A stretch of DNA of 22,839 nucleotides. Origin: CAZCFB01 sp964511535 (GTDB taxonomy: Bacteria; Myxococcota_A; Polyangia; GCA-2747355; CAZCFB01). The notes under the pieces were generated by a model. The model had not been told where the DNA came from. It saw only the letters and a list, made by a program, of their open reading frames with translations, and did not search any database. Both the position numbers and the translations under genes were made by a program. Location of the stretch: the NCBI GenBank assembly GCA_964511535.1, contig CAZEFW010000158.1:1-22839 (forward strand), given 5' to 3'. Position 1 is the stretch's first letter. Each line of letters begins with the position of its first letter. Of this stretch, positions 10,169 to 19,888 are shown piece by piece.

Positions 10169-11530
10169 TCAGAGAGCTCGGGGATCGATCCCCAGCGCAC
10201 GCATCTTTTTGTACAGATGGCTGCGCTCGACCTGCAGGTCGGAAGCGGCCCTGGCCACCTGTCCCTCGTGGGCCTTGAGCGCGGCGATGATCAGCTCTCG
10301 TTCGGTGGACGAGAGCATCTCCTTGAGCGAGACGCCGCCACGGTAGGTGCCGCCCACGGCCCGCACCGTGGGCAGCGCAGCCTGCACATCCTGGGCGGTG
10401 ATGGTGTCGCCCAGGGCCAGGATGGCCAGGCGCTCCATCATATTCTTCAGCTCGCGGATGTTGCCCGGCCAGTCATGTTGCATCAGCAGGGAGATCGCTC
10501 CGTCGTCCACATCCTCGATGGGCAGCTCGTTGGCCTCGCAGGCCATGCTCAGGAAGTGCCGGCACAGGGCCGGGATGTCCTCCCTGTGCTCCCGCAGGGC
10601 CGGCAGCGCCACGGGTACCACGTTGAGTCGGTAGTACAGATCCTCGCGGAAGGTGCCCGCCTGGATCTCCGCGGCCAGGTCCTTGTTGGTCGCCGCCAGG
10701 ACCCGCACGTCCACCTGGATCACCCGCGCCCCCCCTACCCGCTCGATCTCCCCCTCCTGCAGCGCGCGCAGCACCTTGGCCTGGGCCTTGAGGCTCATGT
10801 CGCCGATCTCGTCCAGCAGCAGCGTGCCGCTGTGGGCCAGCTCGAACTTTCCCTTGCGCATGGTGGTGGCCCCGGAAAAGGCGCCCTTCTCATGGCCGAA
10901 CAGCTCGCTCTCGATGAGCTCACTCGGGATGGCCGCGCAGTTGACCTTGATGAACGGGCCCTCGGCGCGGCGGCTCTGGCGGTGGATGGCCCGGGCCACG
11001 AGCTCCTTGCCGGTGCCGTTGGGCCCGGTGATCAGCACCCGGCCCATGGTGGGGGCAGTCTTGTCGATGGTGGCGAAGATGGCCTTCATGGCCGGGCTGT
11101 CGCCGATCATCTCGCCGGCCTCCCCCGTCTGGCGGCGCAGGGCGTCGTTCTCCTGGCGCAGGCGGGTCAGCGACAGCGCGTTGTCCATGGTCAGCAGGAT
11201 CCGCTCGGTGCTGATCGGTTTTTCGATGAAGTCCACCGCCCCGAGGCGGGTCGCCTGCACCGCGGCCTCGATGGTGGCGTTGCCGCTCATCATGATCACG
11301 GGAAGGTCCGGGCGCTGTTGTCGTAGCATTTCGAGGACCTGAATCCCGTCCATCTCAGGCATGACCACGTCCAGCAATACAAGATCCGGCCCCTCGGAGC
11401 CCACCTTCTCCAGCGCGATGGAGCCAGAGCCCGCCACCTCGGCGCGGTACCCCTCAACCTCCAGCGCGCGCTTGAGCGAGGTGAGGATGTTGGGCTCGTC
11501 ATCGACGATGAGGACAGTGGCCGGGCTCAT
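10169..11530 (-). CDS. Sigma-54-dependent response regulator, NtrX-like
   Basis: This 453-residue cytoplasmic regulator has three domains. The receiver (about 1-120) has the acidic pocket D10/D11, phospho-acceptor D54, S82 and K104. The AAA+ sigma-54 interaction domain (about 142-370) has Walker A GPNGTGKE, the sigma-54 contact loop GAFSGA, Walker B TLLLDE and the arginine-finger region FREDLYYRLNV. The C-terminal Fis-type HTH reads AARAASDLQVERSHLYKKMRALGI in outline, with the ERSHLYKKM form typical of NtrX. The contact loop has Ser where most family members have Thr (GAFTGA). The start has AAGGA about 7 nt upstream. No histidine kinase gene is adjacent, so it is an orphan in this window. 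It is divergent from the pal-like gene, but a regulatory link is only a possibility. Confidence 0.93.
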   Translation of the reverse strand: MSPATVLIVDDEPNILTSLKRALEVEGYRAEVAGSGSIALEKVGSEGPDLVLLDVVMPEMDGIQVLEMLRQQRPDLPVIMMSGNATIEAAVQATRLGAVDFIEKPISTERILLTMDNALSLTRLRQENDALRRQTGEAGEMIGDSPAMKAIFATIDKTAPTMGRVLITGPNGTGKELVARAIHRQSRRAEGPFIKVNCAAIPSELIESELFGHEKGAFSGATTMRKGKFELAHSGTLLLDEIGDMSLKAQAKVLRALQEGEIERVGGARVIQVDVRVLAATNKDLAAEIQAGTFREDLYYRLNVVPVALPALREHREDIPALCRHFLSMACEANELPIEDVDDGAISLLMQHDWPGNIRELKNMMERLAILALGDTITAQDVQAALPTVRAVGGTYRGGVSLKEMLSSTERELIIAALKAHEGQVARAASDLQVERSHLYKKMRALGIDPRAL

Positions 11531-11587
11531 GGTTTATTCCTTGGCAAATATAGGCGTTTTCAGGGGTCAGGAGTCCAAGGTAACGCG

Positions 11588-11617
11588 TTGACAGAGATGT
11601 TCAACCCGTCATACCTT
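11588..11617 (+). promoter_or_regulatory. Probable sigma-70 type promoter of the pal-like operon
   Basis: A perfect -35 hexamer TTGACA (11588-11593) is followed after 18 bases by TACCTT (11612-11617) as a possible -10. This would start transcription about 35 bases before the gene. The gene has a strong ribosome binding site, AAGGAGG at 11647-11653, 7 nt before the ATG. The -10 match is weak, so the call is moderate. Confidence 0.4.
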
Positions 11618-11660
11618 GAGTACCCTCACAAGGCTCGAGTGTATATAAGGAGGACATGAC

Positions 11661-12437
11661 ATGCTGCGCACGCTCCCCAGCATCACTGCTCTGATGATCG
11701 TGATGCTGGCTCTCGCTGGTTGCCCGCCCAAGTACCCGAACTGCAAGAAGGACGAGCACTGCAAGGAGGGCGAGTACTGCGTAAACCAGCTCTGCCAGCA
11801 GTGCCGCGCCAGCACCGATTGCCCCAAGGGGCAGCAGTGCAACAAGGGCCGCTGCGACCCGATCCCCGGCTACTGCGAGGACAACAGCCAGTGCGGCGAG
11901 GGGGAGGCCTGCATCGACAACCGCTGCGGTCCCTGCAGCGCCGACGGCCAGTGCGGTACAGGCAGCCGCTGCTCCGGCGGCAAGTGCCTACAGCCAGGCC
12001 AGTGTGAGACCGACGCCGACTGCCCCGAGAACCACGAGTGCCAGAACGGCTCCTGCGTGGCGCCACCGCCCGAGACCAACGTGGGCACCGACCCGTGTTC
12101 CAAGCTCGGCATGAGCCCGCTGCCCACCATCTTCTTCGACTTCGACGAGTTCGTGCTCACCAGCGAGGCCACCAGCGCGCTGCAGCAGGCGGCCAACTGC
12201 CTGAAGAAGGTGCCGAACATGAACGTGCGAATGGAGGGGCACTGTGACCCGCGCGGCACCGAGGAGTACAACCTGGCCCTCGGCGACCGCCGCGCCCGCT
12301 CGGTCAAGCGCTACCTCAAGCGGCTGGGCGTGCCCTCGCGCAAGCTGCGCACCGTCTCCAAGGGCAAGCTGGAGGCCACGGGCTACAACGAGTCCACCTG
12401 GGGCAGGGACCGCAAGGTCGTCTTCATCTGGGAGTAG
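11661..12437 (+). CDS. Pal-like OmpA-domain lipoprotein with five cysteine-rich repeats
   Basis: The 258-residue product begins with a lipoprotein signal (LALAGC, acylated Cys 21; +2 is Pro, so no Asp retention signal). Residues about 27-130 contain five consecutive four-cysteine modules, with spacing near C-x6-C-x5-C-x4-C and C-x6-C-x5-C-x4-C-type ends such as CNKGRC, CIDNRC and CQNGSC. They are probably disulfide-bonded in the periplasm. Residues about 150-258 are an OmpA/Pal peptidoglycan-binding domain: FFDFDEFVLT, then GHCDPRGTEEYNLALGDRRA, close to the Pal signature. Ordinary Pal lacks the cysteine modules. Classical Pal is an outer-membrane lipoprotein that binds peptidoglycan and TolB. 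The gene 14 bases downstream resembles YbgF/CpoB, the usual neighbour of pal, which supports the Pal-like call. No tolB or tolQRA is nearby. Confidence 0.88.
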   Translation: MLRTLPSITALMIVMLALAGCPPKYPNCKKDEHCKEGEYCVNQLCQQCRASTDCPKGQQCNKGRCDPIPGYCEDNSQCGEGEACIDNRCGPCSADGQCGTGSRCSGGKCLQPGQCETDADCPENHECQNGSCVAPPPETNVGTDPCSKLGMSPLPTIFFDFDEFVLTSEATSALQQAANCLKKVPNMNVRMEGHCDPRGTEEYNLALGDRRARSVKRYLKRLGVPSRKLRTVSKGKLEATGYNESTWGRDRKVVFIWE

Positions 12438-12451
12438 GTGGGGCCTTGGAC

Positions 12452-13270
12452 ATGACGAGACGTAGGACGAGGAGCGCCTGGGCGACCATGCTGCTGGCCG
12501 CAGGGATGCTGCTGCTCGGAGGGTGCTGGACCACCAAGGAGCAGGGGCAGGCGCTGCGCAAGGACGTGGACAAGCTCAAGGCCGAGCTGGCCAAGGCGCA
12601 GCAGCAATCCAAGGAGGAGCGGATCAAGCTGCAGAAGGTGCTGGAGCAGGCCACCGCCCTGCTCACGCACAACAGCGCCGACGTGGGCGCCCAGGTGGAG
12701 CGGATGCAGGCCAAGCTCGACCGCATGTCCGGCACGGTGGAGGAGAACAAGGTCGGGATCAAGGAGCTGCAGGACAAGTTCAAGGACTGGGTCGCCAAGA
12801 TGGACGTGAAGGTGGAGGGGCTGAGCGGCCAGGCCGCCGGGGCCAAGAACGCCCCGGTGCCCGAGGACAAGGACGCCCTGTTCACCAAGGCCAAGGCGAA
12901 ATACGACGCCTCGGATCACCAGGAGGCGCGCCGGCTGCTTCGGCACTTCATCAACCGCTTCGCCGATGACAAGCGGGTGGACCAGGCCCAGCTGATGGTG
13001 GGCGAGAGCTACTTCGCCGAGCAGAAGTTCGCGCCGGCAATCGTCGAGCTGAAGAAGATCGTGGACAAGCACAAGCAGAGCAAGCTGGTGCCGGACGCGC
13101 TGTTCAAGATCGGCATGGCGTTCTACCAGCTGAAGTTCTGCTCCGACGCCCAGCTCTTCCTGGGTCAGATCCTCAAGAAGCACCCGCGGCACGCCCAGGT
13201 GAAGCGGGCCAAGAAGGTGCTCGGCCTGATCAAGCGGTACCGGCGCAACCGGAACGTTTGCAGGCCCTGA
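12452..13270 (+). CDS. YbgF/CpoB-like lipoprotein with coiled coil and TPR repeats
   Basis: I start at the ATG at 12452, although a TTG at 12446 is in frame. The upstream sequence GGTGGGG is only a fair ribosome binding site. The 272-residue product has a lipobox (LLLGGC, Cys 25) and then a long charged coiled coil (about 30-115, rich in K, E and Q heptads). A TPR domain fills the C-terminal 130 residues (ALFTKAKAKYDASDHQEARRL, then the PDALFKIGMAFYQLK pattern). This domain order is that of YbgF/CpoB, the Tol-Pal partner that coordinates outer-membrane constriction with peptidoglycan synthesis. Unlike E. coli CpoB, which is soluble in the periplasm, this one is predicted to be lipid-anchored. 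It forms an operon with the pal-like gene 14 bases upstream. Confidence 0.82.
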   Translation: MTRRRTRSAWATMLLAAGMLLLGGCWTTKEQGQALRKDVDKLKAELAKAQQQSKEERIKLQKVLEQATALLTHNSADVGAQVERMQAKLDRMSGTVEENKVGIKELQDKFKDWVAKMDVKVEGLSGQAAGAKNAPVPEDKDALFTKAKAKYDASDHQEARRLLRHFINRFADDKRVDQAQLMVGESYFAEQKFAPAIVELKKIVDKHKQSKLVPDALFKIGMAFYQLKFCSDAQLFLGQILKKHPRHAQVKRAKKVLGLIKRYRRNRNVCRP

Positions 13271-13312
13271 GTTTTATTAGAACCCAACCTGAAGTTTTAT
13301 TTCGATTCAGTT

Positions 13313-15652
13313 TTACTGCAGTTTGTACGGGTATGTGAACCGGAACGGCTCGCCGCTGAAGCGCGGGAAGCGCAGCTTGTTCACCCCCGCGAGCACGCAG
13401 AACGCGGTGGCCGTGCCAGCGAACCGGCCCACCACGTTGGCGTCGGCGGAGCCGTCGCGTCGAACGTAGACGCTGACCTTGATCACGCCGGCCTTCTGGT
13501 ACTTCTCGTAGCACGACGCCACCCGGGGCATGGCCCGGCGCATGGTGCGCTGGACCTGGGACTTGGACGGGTACTTGGGCAACGAGCTGCGCGATGAAGC
13601 GGCGGGGCGGGCTTTGCGCCGTCGTCGCGATGAGCTGGCGGCGAGGATGTCGTCGGCGCTGGAGTTGCTGCCGCCGGAGGACGAGGAGCGGCGTCGTCGT
13701 CGCGATGAGCTGGCGGCGAGGATGTCGTCGGCGCTGGAGTCGCTGCCGCCGGATGAGGAGGTGGAGCGTGAGCGACGTTTGGAGCGCGCGCCGAGGATGA
13801 GGGCGTCGACGTCGTCGTTGGACGAGGAGCGCCGGCGCCTGGTGCGCGAGGCGGTGCGGCGGCGCTTCTTGCGCTTCGGCTTCGCCTTGGGCTTCGGCTT
13901 TGGCTTGGGCGCGGGCGTGGCTGCGGCGGCCTGTCCCGGCTCGTCGGGTTGTTCGGCGGGCGCCGCGGCCACGGCGGGTTTTGCTGGCGCCGCAGCCGGC
14001 TCGGGCGCTGCCCTGGGCTCGGGCGCGGGCGCGGCAGGAGCGGGCGAGGGGGCGGGCTTGGGCTTCGGCTTCGGCGCCGCCGCCACCTTCACCGGCTCGG
14101 GCTTCTCCTCGACACGGCGCGCCTTGGGCTTCGGCGCCGCGGCCTTGGCCGCCGCCACCGCCGCCCTGGCCTGCGCCTCGTTGGCCTTGGCCGCTGCCAC
14201 GGCCGTGGCTTGATCCGTCGAGGAGCCGGAGCGCGCCAGGAAGACGCCGAAGACGATGGCCAGCGCCACCACCATTCCGCCCCCCACTGCTGCGGCGATG
14301 GCGATCTTGCCGGTGGTCCAGAAGGGGGGCTTGTCCTTGGTGATCAGGTGAGCGTCCGCCATGGGCGCGGCCGGCGGCGCGGCTGCCACGGGCGCCCCGG
14401 CTGCCACGGGCGCCCCGGGCAAGGAGGGCTCGTTCAGGATCGGCCCCGGGGTGATGAGGGGGATGCTCTCGTCGCGCTGGTGGTCAGATATCGGGGCCAA
14501 CGAGGAGAGGGAGACCGCTGAATCCTCGCCGCTGTTCGCCGCCGGAGGCGCGCCCGCCGGCGTGGGCGGTGGCGCCCCCCCGGGTGCGGCCGCAGGCGTG
14601 GGCTTGGCGAACAGCGGGCCCGGCTCGGACATGGCGCCGCGGATGCCCTGGATCTTCATCGATCCCGTGGGGTGGCGCGGCACGCCGGTGGGCGCCGGCA
14701 GCCACGCCTTGCGCGGCTCCATCCGGGGGATGGGGGCTGCTGGCTGGGGCGCGGGCCCGGTCATGTACGGGTTCTGAAACTCCGGCTGCGGCTGGGGTTG
14801 TTCGGGATCCCAGCCGCCCTGCAGCGTGGGCTTGTGCGGCGCCTCGTCGCCGCGGCCGCCGCCGCCGCGAGCATCGTAGGCCACGGGCGCAGGCTGGGGG
14901 CGCGGCGCCTGGTATCGGAAGTTGGTCGGCTCCTCCGCCTCGCCTGGCTCCCCGTACGGGTCGGCGTTCACCTCGCCGTCGCCGCCCAGGGTGTGGACCT
15001 GCGTCTCGGCGCTGGTGGCGTCGTCGTCGTCCGTGGGGCCTGCCAGGTCCTCACCCTCGGGCCACTGGATCGCGTCATCGCCGCTGCGGGGAGGCAGGTC
15101 GACCACATCCTGCCGGCCCTCGTCCCAGTTGGCGGTGGGCTCATCACCGGAGTAGTCGCCAAAGGGCGCGTCTCCGGCGGGCTGATCCATGCCAGCGTAG
15201 TCGTACTCACCAGGCTCATAGGCGGCGGTGGGCTCCTCGGCCAACAGGTCCGCGAAGGCGGGCACATCCTCCAGCCGCCGCCACTCGGGATCGCCCGAAC
15301 GCCACAGGTAGGTGCGGAAGTGCACCTGGCCCGATTCGAAGTACTGGCGGATCTGGTCGTTGGACAGCGGGCCGTGGGGCTTCTGGTCGATCACCGCGTA
15401 CCAGGCCTGGTCCCGCTCCTCTTCGCCGGGCAGGTCGGACTTCTCCATCGTGACCGAGCCGGTGCGGTCGCCCTGCTCCGGAAGCACCGTGAACGCGTTG
15501 GTGCAACGGGCCACGATGATGCCGCCGCAGCGCTTGCAGGTGGCGCGGAACCGGCGGCCCTTGACCTTGTCGCTGCTCACGCGATAGCGCGCACCGCAGC
15601 CGTGGCAGACTACCTTTATCTTGTCGCCCACCTGAACTTCGCTCTCGGTCAT
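13313..15652 (-). CDS. AgmX/GltJ-like zinc-ribbon, GYF and TonB-type membrane protein
   Basis: I prefer the ATG at 15652 (779 residues). The frame is open to a TTG at 15703, where GAGGAG abuts the start with no spacer. The N-terminus is an MJ0042-type zinc ribbon (CHGCGARYRV, then CKRCGGIIVARC). A GYF-like domain follows (WYAVIDQKPHGPLSNDQI, then a WRSGDPEWRRL end), then a long acidic, Pro-rich linker. One membrane helix lies near IAAAVGGGMVVALAIVFGVF, followed by an Ala/Lys/Pro-rich periplasm-spanning segment and an Arg/Ser-rich segment. The end is an AgmX/PglI C-terminal (TonB-like) domain with ASCYEKY and LRFPRFSGEPFRFTYPYKL. In Myxococcus xanthus, GltJ/AgmX has this architecture and couples the inner-membrane gliding motor to the envelope. 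Here it lies convergent to a pal/ybgF-like operon. A role in force transduction or envelope linkage is inferred. Confidence 0.87.
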   Translation of the reverse strand: MTESEVQVGDKIKVVCHGCGARYRVSSDKVKGRRFRATCKRCGGIIVARCTNAFTVLPEQGDRTGSVTMEKSDLPGEEERDQAWYAVIDQKPHGPLSNDQIRQYFESGQVHFRTYLWRSGDPEWRRLEDVPAFADLLAEEPTAAYEPGEYDYAGMDQPAGDAPFGDYSGDEPTANWDEGRQDVVDLPPRSGDDAIQWPEGEDLAGPTDDDDATSAETQVHTLGGDGEVNADPYGEPGEAEEPTNFRYQAPRPQPAPVAYDARGGGGRGDEAPHKPTLQGGWDPEQPQPQPEFQNPYMTGPAPQPAAPIPRMEPRKAWLPAPTGVPRHPTGSMKIQGIRGAMSEPGPLFAKPTPAAAPGGAPPPTPAGAPPAANSGEDSAVSLSSLAPISDHQRDESIPLITPGPILNEPSLPGAPVAAGAPVAAAPPAAPMADAHLITKDKPPFWTTGKIAIAAAVGGGMVVALAIVFGVFLARSGSSTDQATAVAAAKANEAQARAAVAAAKAAAPKPKARRVEEKPEPVKVAAAPKPKPKPAPSPAPAAPAPEPRAAPEPAAAPAKPAVAAAPAEQPDEPGQAAAATPAPKPKPKPKAKPKRKKRRRTASRTRRRRSSSNDDVDALILGARSKRRSRSTSSSGGSDSSADDILAASSSRRRRRSSSSGGSNSSADDILAASSSRRRRKARPAASSRSSLPKYPSKSQVQRTMRRAMPRVASCYEKYQKAGVIKVSVYVRRDGSADANVVGRFAGTATAFCVLAGVNKLRFPRFSGEPFRFTYPYKLQ
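13626..13775 (-). repeat. Two copies of a 75-bp (25-residue) repeat in the AgmX/GltJ-like gene
   Basis: The stretch beginning CGCGATGAGCTGGCGGCGAG at 13626 recurs at 13701, a period of 75 bases. Both copies encode SSADDILAASSSRRRR-type units in the arginine/serine-rich periplasmic segment, just before the TonB-like C-terminal domain. A more diverged third unit (DDVDALILGARSKRR) lies on the N-terminal side of these, near 13780-13830. This looks like an in-frame duplication that lengthens a spacer. Confidence 0.8.
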
Positions 15653-15825
15653 ACTTCTGCTGTCTGGACCCGGGTCCACGGGGGGAGGTTTCTCCTTGGC
15701 CAACTCCTCTAGTGGCCAGTATATAACGCAATGGGCTTCGGGACGAGAACACGCCGCCGTTGCCCCTCGATCCTGTTTGACCCCTCAACCCGGCCGGGCC
15801 TTGGCCCGACCTGCAAGGCGAGCGC

Positions 15826-17877
<2,052 letters not shown>

Positions 17878-17884
17878 GCACCCG

Positions 17885-18505
17885 ATGCGCAAACGTCACC
17901 GACAGCATCTCAACCCGCTGAAGATGACCGCCCTGGTGGCGCGGGAGGCGCCGCTCGAGCTGCCGCCCGGCCGCCCGGTGGAGGTGGAGCTCGGCTGCGG
18001 CGATGCGCGGTTCACCATCGAGCGGGCTGGCCATCGGCCCGAGGCGCTGTGCGTGGGGCTCGACATCCGCGAGCTGTTCCTGCAGGACGCCCGCGAGCTG
18101 CAAGCCGAGGCCGGGGTGGACAACGTACACCTGGAGGCCTCCAACTTTCTGGTGGACATCGACCGCCTGTTCGAGCCGGGGCGGGTGGACCGCTTCTTCG
18201 TCAACTTCCCCGACCCCTGGTTCAAGCGGCGCCAGCGCAACCGGCGCTGGCTCACCGCCGAGGCCATCGACCACATGGCGCGGGCCCTGGTCCCGGGCGG
18301 CGAGCTGTTCTTCCAGAGCGACGTGTGGGACATCACCATCGAGACCTTCGCCCTGCTCGAGGCGTGCGAGGCGCTGCGCAATACGCGCGGGCCGTGGACC
18401 TTCCACGGCGACAGTCCCTTCGAGGCGCGCTCTACCCGCGAGGTGATCTGCACCGACGAGGGCAAACAGATCTGGCGGCTGCTCTTCAAAAAAAATGTCA
18501 AGTAG
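17885..18505 (+). CDS. trmB: tRNA (guanine-N7-)-methyltransferase TrmB
   Basis: TrmB uses S-adenosylmethionine to make m7G at position 46 of tRNA variable loops. The 206-residue product has the SAM-binding start VEVELGCGDARFT (about residues 32-44), VGLDIRE, and the family signature NFPDPWFKRRQRNRRW (about 115-130). The GELFFQSD strand follows, and then the C-terminal STREV and GKQIWRLLFKK region. It starts 7 bases after uvrB and is probably co-transcribed, without a strong ribosome binding site of its own. The oddity is the 3' end: the last codons (Asn-Val-Lys) and the TAG stop lie inside the first copy of a REP-like palindrome. The family-typical end is at LFKK, so the element appears to have replaced the original stop with a near-neutral three-residue tail. 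Confidence 0.96.
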   Translation: MRKRHRQHLNPLKMTALVAREAPLELPPGRPVEVELGCGDARFTIERAGHRPEALCVGLDIRELFLQDARELQAEAGVDNVHLEASNFLVDIDRLFEPGRVDRFFVNFPDPWFKRRQRNRRWLTAEAIDHMARALVPGGELFFQSDVWDITIETFALLEACEALRNTRGPWTFHGDSPFEARSTREVICTDEGKQIWRLLFKKNVK

Positions 18506-18534
18506 GGGGGTCAGACCCCCCCATATGACACTTT
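18491..18534. repeat. REP-like palindromic element, copy 1
   Basis: The element runs from AAAAATGTCAAGTA through GGGGGGTCAGACCCCCCC to ATATGACACTTT. The core GGGGTC-A-GACCCC is flanked by TGTCA and TGACA arms, so the whole unit folds as an imperfect hairpin. The second copy follows at a period of 56 bases. GGGGTCAGACCCC cores of this kind are widespread as repeated extragenic palindromes and are associated with REP-associated tyrosine transposases. No transposase gene is in the window. The trmB stop codon (18503-18505) lies in its left half. Confidence 0.85.
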
Positions 18535-18546
18535 TGTGGAGGGCTG

Positions 18547-18590
18547 AAAAATGTCAAGTAGGGGGGTCAGACCCCTCCATATGACATTTT
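18547..18590. repeat. REP-like palindromic element, copy 2
   Basis: This is nearly identical to copy 1, with the right half reading ACCCCTCC in place of ACCCCCCC. The outer arms AAAATGTCA and TGACATTTT are a perfect 9-bp inverted repeat around GGGGTCAGACCCC. The TAA stop of the minus-strand transferase gene (18591-18589) is formed by its last bases. A direct pair of such hairpins between convergent genes may also act as a bidirectional transcription barrier. Confidence 0.85.
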
Positions 18591-19242
18591 AGCTGGTGGA
18601 GTTTTGCTCGAACCAGTGGGCCAGTTCGGGTGCGTCGAGGTCGCCGTTGGTGACGGCGGCTTGCACCCGCGCCAGGTCGGCCGGGGTGTCCAGGTCGGCC
18701 CATGGTTCGATGGTGGCGGTGGTCAGGCCGCGCTGCTCGAGGCGCCCGCGGGTGCGCGCGAGGGTGTCGGGGCTGCTCCAGGGCAGGTCGTCCAGCAGGT
18801 CCTCGTCGGGGGTGCGGCCCACGCCGATGAGGTAGAAGCCGCCGTCGTCGGCCGGGCCGAGCACAGCGTCAGCGTCGGCCAGGGCATCGCGGGCCTGCTC
18901 GAGGCGCCCGGGGGGCAGCCCCGGCAGGTCGGTGCCCATGAGCAGCGACTGATCAGCAGCGTCGCTATGGCGTCGCAAGCAACGCACCATGCGCCGGCCC
19001 AGGTCGCCGTCTCCCTGGGGGACCTGCGGGATGGCCGGGGGCAGCGGCAGGTCAGCGGGCAGCGGGGCAGCCGCCGCCAACACCGGGCGCGCCCAGGGCA
19101 GGGCGTGGACCATTCGCACCATGTCCAGCAGCATGGCCCGCGCCACCGCCGCCGCGCCCGCTGGACCGACGGCAGGGATCAGACGTGTCTTGGCCGCCCC
19201 GGCCACTGGCGGGTTGGTGAAGATGACAACCGGGAGGTTCAA
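18589..19242 (-). CDS. TIGR04282/DUF2064 family glycosyltransferase-like protein
   Basis: The product has a nucleotidyl/glycosyltransferase-A-like fold: VVIFTNPPVAGAAKTRLIPAVG at the N-terminus, GTDLPGLPP in the middle, PADDGGFYLIG, then DLDTPADL near the end. I start at a TTG at 19242, whose bases overlap the TGA stop of tetR (TTGA), giving 217 residues and beginning right before the conserved first strand. The frame is open to an ATG at 19335, but that would overlap tetR by 97 bases and add a Pro/Ala-rich stretch foreign to the family. The family was first described as rSAM/selenodomain-associated transferase 1 and is linked to arsenosugar biosynthesis. Its substrate here is unknown. The radical SAM partner is not in the window. 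Co-transcription and translational coupling with tetR are likely. Confidence 0.85.
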   Translation of the reverse strand: MNLPVVIFTNPPVAGAAKTRLIPAVGPAGAAAVARAMLLDMVRMVHALPWARPVLAAAAPLPADLPLPPAIPQVPQGDGDLGRRMVRCLRRHSDAADQSLLMGTDLPGLPPGRLEQARDALADADAVLGPADDGGFYLIGVGRTPDEDLLDDLPWSSPDTLARTRGRLEQRGLTTATIEPWADLDTPADLARVQAAVTNGDLDAPELAHWFEQNSTS

Positions 19243-19841
19243 GAACGCTTTTTCCGCTTCAGGCCGAAGTAGGCCAGCTGCACCAGCTGCATCTCCAGAT
19301 CTTCCAGGCGGGGGAACGAGCGGTCGAACTGCCACTGCAGCAGGACGCGCTCGATCATGCCGATGTGCGCGTAGGCCACGAGCATCGGGTCCAGATCCTC
19401 GCGGAACAGCCCGAGGCGGACGCCGAGGCGGATGTTGTCGGCCTCCACCTCTGCCAGCCTCCGGTAGAAGTTGCGCACCATCTTCTCCAGCCGCTCGTCC
19501 ATGCCCATGGACTCACGGTAGAGCAGCCGGACCAGATCGCGGTTGTCACGGAAGAGCGTCGAGATGCGGCGCGCCCCGGACTCAATCCGGGCGAAGAACT
19601 GCTCCCTGGTGCTGACCTCCTCGGCGATGGAGAGCCCCGCGTCGGTCACCAGCTCGAAGAAGCTCTGCATCAGCTCGTAGAAGATGGCCGGCTTCTCCGC
19701 GAAGTAGAGGTAGAAGGTGCCCTTGGCCACGCCCGCCGAGCGCGTGATGTCGTCCACGGTGGACGCGTGGAACCCCTTCTGACTGAATACCTGCCTCGCG
19801 GCGTCCAGCAGGCGGGTCTTGGGGCCGTCCTTAGCGCGCAT
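19239..19841 (-). CDS. TetR/AcrR family transcriptional regulator
   Basis: The 200-residue product has an N-terminal TetR HTH (about residues 8-52: LLDAARQVFSQKGFHASTVD, then DITRSAGVAKGTFYLYFAEK). The C-terminal helical half is variable and should form the ligand pocket and dimer interface. The ligand cannot be told from sequence. The start is preceded by GGTGAG at a short spacing. A 12-bp perfect palindrome lies 48 bases upstream, between this gene and the divergent DUF72 gene, and is the likely operator. The stop overlaps the start of the TIGR04282 gene, so the regulator probably controls its own operon and possibly the DUF72-NFACT pair. Confidence 0.93.
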   Translation of the reverse strand: MRAKDGPKTRLLDAARQVFSQKGFHASTVDDITRSAGVAKGTFYLYFAEKPAIFYELMQSFFELVTDAGLSIAEEVSTREQFFARIESGARRISTLFRDNRDLVRLLYRESMGMDERLEKMVRNFYRRLAEVEADNIRLGVRLGLFREDLDPMLVAYAHIGMIERVLLQWQFDRSFPRLEDLEMQLVQLAYFGLKRKKRS

Positions 19842-19888
19842 GTCTCACCACTTCAGCCGTCCGTTTTTATTGACCTGAGCCGGCAAAT

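Noticed and set aside
10168..10193. Terminator of the NtrX-like gene (GGGGATCGATCCCC with a T6 run after the stop)
   Set aside because: The palindrome is inside the coding end with a 4-bp effective stem, and the T-run is about 16 bases away, not adjacent.
13289..13314. Intrinsic terminator between the ybgF-like and AgmX-like genes (CTGAA...TTCAG then TTTT)
   Set aside because: The stem is only 5 AT-rich base pairs with a 12-base loop and four T, too weak to call.
15704..15825. LexA/SOS box upstream of uvrB (GAACACGCCGCCGTTG)
   Set aside because: The halves do not form the inverted GAAC/GTTC dyad, and no other known LexA motif is visible.
18589..19335. Transferase start at the ATG at 19335
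   Set aside because: It would overlap tetR by 97 bases and add a Pro/Ala-rich leader not seen in the family. The TTG overlapping the tetR stop fits the conserved N-terminus.
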